NCBI GenBank assembly: GCA_948144175.1
Contig: CANXME010002149.1
Coordinates: forward strand, 2,522,001-2,586,000
Source of the DNA: Closterium sp. NIES-65
Taxonomy: Eukaryota; Streptophyta; Zygnematophyceae; Desmidiales; Closteriaceae
Direction of reading: 5' to 3'
DNA length: 64,000 bases
The position numbers and the translations under genes are program-made. Numbering within the stretch: the stretch's first letter is position 1; every line of letters starts with the position of its first letter. A model generated the notes under the pieces. The model ran no database searches. It saw nothing but the letters and a program-made list of their open reading frames with translations, and was not told where the DNA came from. This document shows positions 60,701 through 64,000 of this stretch, in pieces.

Positions 60701-62564
60701 GCGTCTCCTTGCTACTGTCGTCACTGACCCCTCTTTTGAGTCCACTGCTGCGTCTGCTCTTGTTGCTGAGCTCGTCGACTTTGCTGCTCGCTGTCTTCTG
60801 GACTACGCTGCTAGTCTTGTTGCTGAGTATGCGTCTGTCTGTCCTCCGTCCGTCGGGGGTGAGTGTGCTCTTGGCACGGACGTCCTTGAGGACAGGCAGG
60901 AGGAGTTTCAGTGTCTGGCCGCTGCTTCACCTCATCTCGCGTCTGTATTGCTTGCCCCTGAGGGAGACCCGGATGCACTAGACATCCCGACTCCGCGCTC
61001 TTACGCGGAGGCCGTAGAGGGTCCCTACTCGTCTCAGTGGCAGGCAGCTATGGATGCAGAGATGGCTTCCTGGAAGTCCACAGGCACCTACGTTGACGCG
61101 GTTCCCCCTCCTGGGGCGAACATCGTCAGTGGCATGTGGATCTTCAGGGTGAAGCGGCCGCCGGGCTCTCCACCTGTCTTCAAGGCGCGGTACGTGGCTC
61201 GTGGCTTCAGTCAGCGGCAGGGAGTTGACTACTTTCAGACCTTCTTTCCCACCCCGAAGATGACCACTCTTCGGGTGCTGCTGCACATAGCCGCTCAGCG
61301 CGACTACGAGCTCCACTCTCTTGACTTAAGCACTGCTTTCTTGCAGGGTAGCCTGCACGAGGAGATCTAGCTGCGCCGTCCACCTGGCTTCACTGGGAAT
61401 TTCCCTCCTGGCACCCAGTGGAGCCTCCGACGGCCAGTCTACGGTCTCTGCCAGGCACCGCGTGAGTGGCACGACACACTGAGGACTACACTTGCGGCTC
61501 TTGGGTTTGCTCCCTCTACTGCTGACCCGTCGTTGTTTCTGCGCACCGACACTTCTCTGCCGCCGTTCTACATCCTCGTGTACGTTGACGACTTGGTCTT
61601 TGCCACAGCGGACACTGCTGGACTCGCCTACGTGAAGTCCAAGCTGCAGAAGAGACACACGTGCACAGACCTGGGTGAACTGCGCAGCTACCTTGGCTTG
61701 CAGATCACTCGGGACAGAGCACGCCGCACCATTACCTTGACTCAGTCACACATGGTGCAGCAGGTCCTTCAGCGCTTCGGCTTCACGTACTCCTCGCCTC
61801 AGGCCACTCCTCTGTCTACTCGCCACTCGCTCTCAGCTCTGCCTTCGGATGAGTCCGTAGAGTCGAGTGGCCCGTACCCAGAGCTTGTTGGCTGCCTCAT
61901 GTACCTGATGACCTGCACACGACCTGACCTTGCATACCCTCTTAGCATCTTGGCACGCTATGTTGCTCCTGGGAGACACCGACCAGAGCACATGGCTGCA
62001 GCAAAGAGGGTGTTGCGCTACTTGTGCAGTACGTCGGGCATGGGGCTAGTGCTTGGAGGGCGGAGTCCAGTGGTCCTCACTGGGCACGCGGACGCTTCTT
62101 GGGCTGACGACCAGGCTACTCAGCGGTCGTCGCAGGGTTACACCTTCAGTTTTGGTTCCGGCTCTGTTTCGTGGCGGGCTACTCGCTCGTCTTCTGTTCT
62201 CGGCTCCAGTTGTGAGGCTGAGATCTACGCCGGGGCCATGGCTGCTCAGGAGCTTCGCTGGCTCACCTACCTGCTGACTGACCTTGGAGAGCCGCCTCGT
62301 TCTCCTCCAGTGCTGTACGTAGACAACAAGGCCATGCTGGCCTTGTGTCGAGAGCAGCGCCTGGAGCACAGAACGAAGCACATTGCTCTCCGCTACTTTC
62401 TTGCTCGTGAGCTGCAGCAGCGTGGTCAGTTGCGACTTGCGTACGTGGCCTCTGAGGCCAACACTGCTGATGTTTTCACCAAGGCACTTCCGCCTTGTGA
62501 TCATCAGCGTTTCTGCACTCAGCTGGGACTTGTCCCAGTCTTGCCTCATTTGCTCACCTCTTGA
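57708..62564 (+). pseudogene. Copia gag C-terminus to RNase H, with deletion and stop
   Basis: Resumes the 54031 gag after the nested element (SPLLPSVASAAAADLLGLES). A Gly-rich tract leads to the knuckle CTYVLRSGDRAGEQC then GGAHSTQRC, and protease TFTLDSAASRSFFRD, where DSG has become DSA. Integrase is intact in LHMDVWGPA, LHSDRGGEF and IAERRIC. At 59821 a deletion removes the block that follows PCV in relatives and shifts frame. From about 59830 the frame continues through the GGAEP linker and reverse transcriptase start to TAG at 61368-61370 (Trp in relatives: HEEIWLRRP). The same frame then carries YVDDLVFA and RNase H to 62564. Not functional. Confidence 0.92.
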
Positions 62565-62580
62565 CCTTACTTGTACTCTT

Positions 62581-62637
62581 GCATATATATATATATATAT
62601 ATATCTGCTCTTGCTTGTTTAGACTTATATATATATG
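62581..62637 (+). repeat. AT dinucleotide microsatellite in 3' UTR
   Basis: (AT)n at 62583-62604 and a shorter run at 62626-62636. The nested copy has a much shorter version (about 57416-57426). Confidence 0.85.
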
Positions 62638-62786
62638 TCTCCTCCTGCATGTGAACTGGCCTTGTGGCCTTGACCTTGTGCTCTGACTGTGTGGTGACGT
62701 TGTGATCCACCCTGAGCTTGCTTTGCTTTGCTTTGCTTGACTGGTCTTGTGATCCCTTGTTCTCCCCCACTTTGCCTATGGGGGTG

Positions 62787-62917
62787 TGTCAGAACATTAT
62801 AGCTTATGCTTTTGTGTAGGCTATAGTGGGGTATCCCATAGGGGGTACAACCCAATTAGGGTTAGTACTTGTACCCACTTCATTCATAGTTCATCCATTC
62901 GCGTTCACTCTTTCACA
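62787..62917 (+). repeat. 3' LTR, 131 bp
   Basis: Preceded by CTATGGGGGTG and followed by GCGAA. Confidence 0.94.
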
Positions 62918-63588
62918 GCGAACGCGTTTGCATCGAAACAAGTCAATCCGATTTGTGTAACCCCAATGTGCAAAATTAATGTGCTGTACTACTTAGGTTG
63001 AATTGAACTGGATGGACAAGGCCAGGACAAATTATCAGCCACCTCAAACTGTTCTTCGCGCGCCGCTCAGCGAATGACCCCTAGTCTCCTGCCACAATCT
63101 CGGCGCCGCAATTTATTGGTCCATCATAGAATCAACCACACCTTCCCACCGTTGTCGTCGACTGCACCACCACCATCCAACCATTCACATCACATTGTAC
63201 TTTTTTCGCACCGCGCACACATCCTGGTGTCAGGATTCACGAATTCCCTGCCACATAGTGGCAGCACAACATGCGGCTTGAGCTGAGCTAAGACGCACCG
63301 TTAGAGCCGCCGTTCAGAATGGCGGATTTGTATCCACCAATCATCACAAAGCTGACCCTTATGTTTCAGCAGCTACCATTTGCTTGCATCTCCCTCAAGC
63401 ATCTCATCGCTCCATATAGTCTAGCGATGTTGCATTTGTGTTATTCTTTTTCTCGAAGCTCCAAATCAATGAGCTCACACGGATGGTACACGAGGACGCC
63501 AAGGCATGAGGCGGCGTTGAGTTAGAAAGTCGGGTGTAGGGTGGGTGGGTAGAGAATCGTGAGGAGCGAGCTGCTGAGTGCCTTGGCT
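62918..63588. other. Spacer right of the Copia pair
   Basis: Single-copy DNA; before the two Copia insertions it was continuous with 44640-45474. No gene supported. Confidence 0.5.
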
Positions 63589-64000
63589 GAAACGTGTACT
63601 GTACCGAAATTTCCGCAGCAACCTTTTTCACCGCTAAATTTGCACCGCCATATCTACGTGGTGCGACCATATCTGCAAGGTCTTCGTTAAACGACCTTCA
63701 CGCGACGAAGATATACGACGAGTTTTTTGCAGCGAGGTCTACGTTCCGAACTTGTAACGGAACGGACTTCGAGAGCTTCAAAGTGAAGCACGACGCCTTA
63801 CTTGCTGATTCAAAATGCTGCTGGTGCGCCTCTCCCGTCGTCGCGGCGATTCCAGTCTTCACCAGCACAATGACGTGCCACCTGAACGAAGACATTCGTG
63901 TGGACAACCTGAAGCCGATTGCTCTCAAGCTTCTTAAGCCCAACCCGAAGTCAAGATTGCCGATTGGCGATCACACATCGTCGCCGCGAAAGGCGCCTCT
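63589..64000 (+). CDS. Open frame leaving the window, possible exon
   Basis: From just after a TGA at 63586-63588 the frame stays open for 137 codons to the window end. Residues look like a folded protein rather than repeat translation: LNDLHATKIYDEFFAARSTF, DFESFKVKHDALLADSKCCW and MTCHLNEDIRVDNLKPIALK. There is no convincing start, so it would be an internal exon or a gene fragment. Family not recognised. Confidence 0.35.

Larger units (their letters stand above)
52824..62917 (+). mobile_element. Copia retrotransposon carrying a nested element
   Basis: LTRs of 131 bp at 52824-52954 and 62787-62917 differ at one base (T at about 52898, G in the other). Target duplication GCGAA is at 52819-52823 and 62918-62922. 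It is split after codon GCSP of gag by the 3,015-bp element at 54693-57707. Without that insertion and its 5-bp duplication the element is 7,074 bp. Several lesions make it non-functional. Confidence 0.95.

Overview
The window looks like nuclear DNA of a green-lineage eukaryote. The support is spliceosomal introns (GT-AG, one with a CTTACTAATC branch site), a plant-type LON-domain gene, and LTR retrotransposons primed by initiator tRNA-Met. The high GC, GC3-rich coding and style of the Copia polyproteins suggest a streptophyte alga (a zygnematophyte such as Closterium is my guess, not shown). There are no bacterial operons, tRNAs, rRNAs or CRISPR arrays. About three quarters of the window is retrotransposon. 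Layout: 1-3704 decayed minus-strand Copia copy, inserted in the RNase H end of another Copia (3705-4267); 4268-5289 a 1,022-bp non-autonomous short-LTR element; 5321-12881 plus-strand Copia with frameshift and stops; 13540-14760 a three-exon secreted-protein gene; 16150-18988 a deleted Copia remnant; 19753-26751 a probable TIR DNA transposon split by a full-length Copia (20305-26357); 27317-31731 and 33324-36629 two divergent intron-containing host genes; 36630-39124 minisatellite-rich spacer; 39125-44639 an apparently intact Gypsy chromovirus; 45475-52800 a Copia with a single stop; 52824-62917 another Copia carrying a nested 3,015-bp deletion derivative (54693-57707); 62918-64000 flanking DNA with one open frame leaving the window. 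Target-site duplications read directly from the sequence delimit six insertions exactly: CTGAT (4268-5289), ACTTA (20305-26357), ATTTC (39125-44639), CAAAA (45475-52800), GCGAA (52824-62917) and CTCCT (54693-57707). LTR pairs are identical or differ at one or two positions, so most insertions are recent. The host genes are a secreted Ser/Thr/Pro-rich protein, a membrane protein of unrecognised family, and a LON substrate-binding-domain protein. The last two lie head to head, and both carry partial tandem copies of their own exons inside introns. The most unusual observations are these exon echoes, an intact in-frame Gag-RNase H fusion in the nested element, and a stretched Gag zinc knuckle (C-X13-C-X3-H-X4-C) shared by divergent Copia families.
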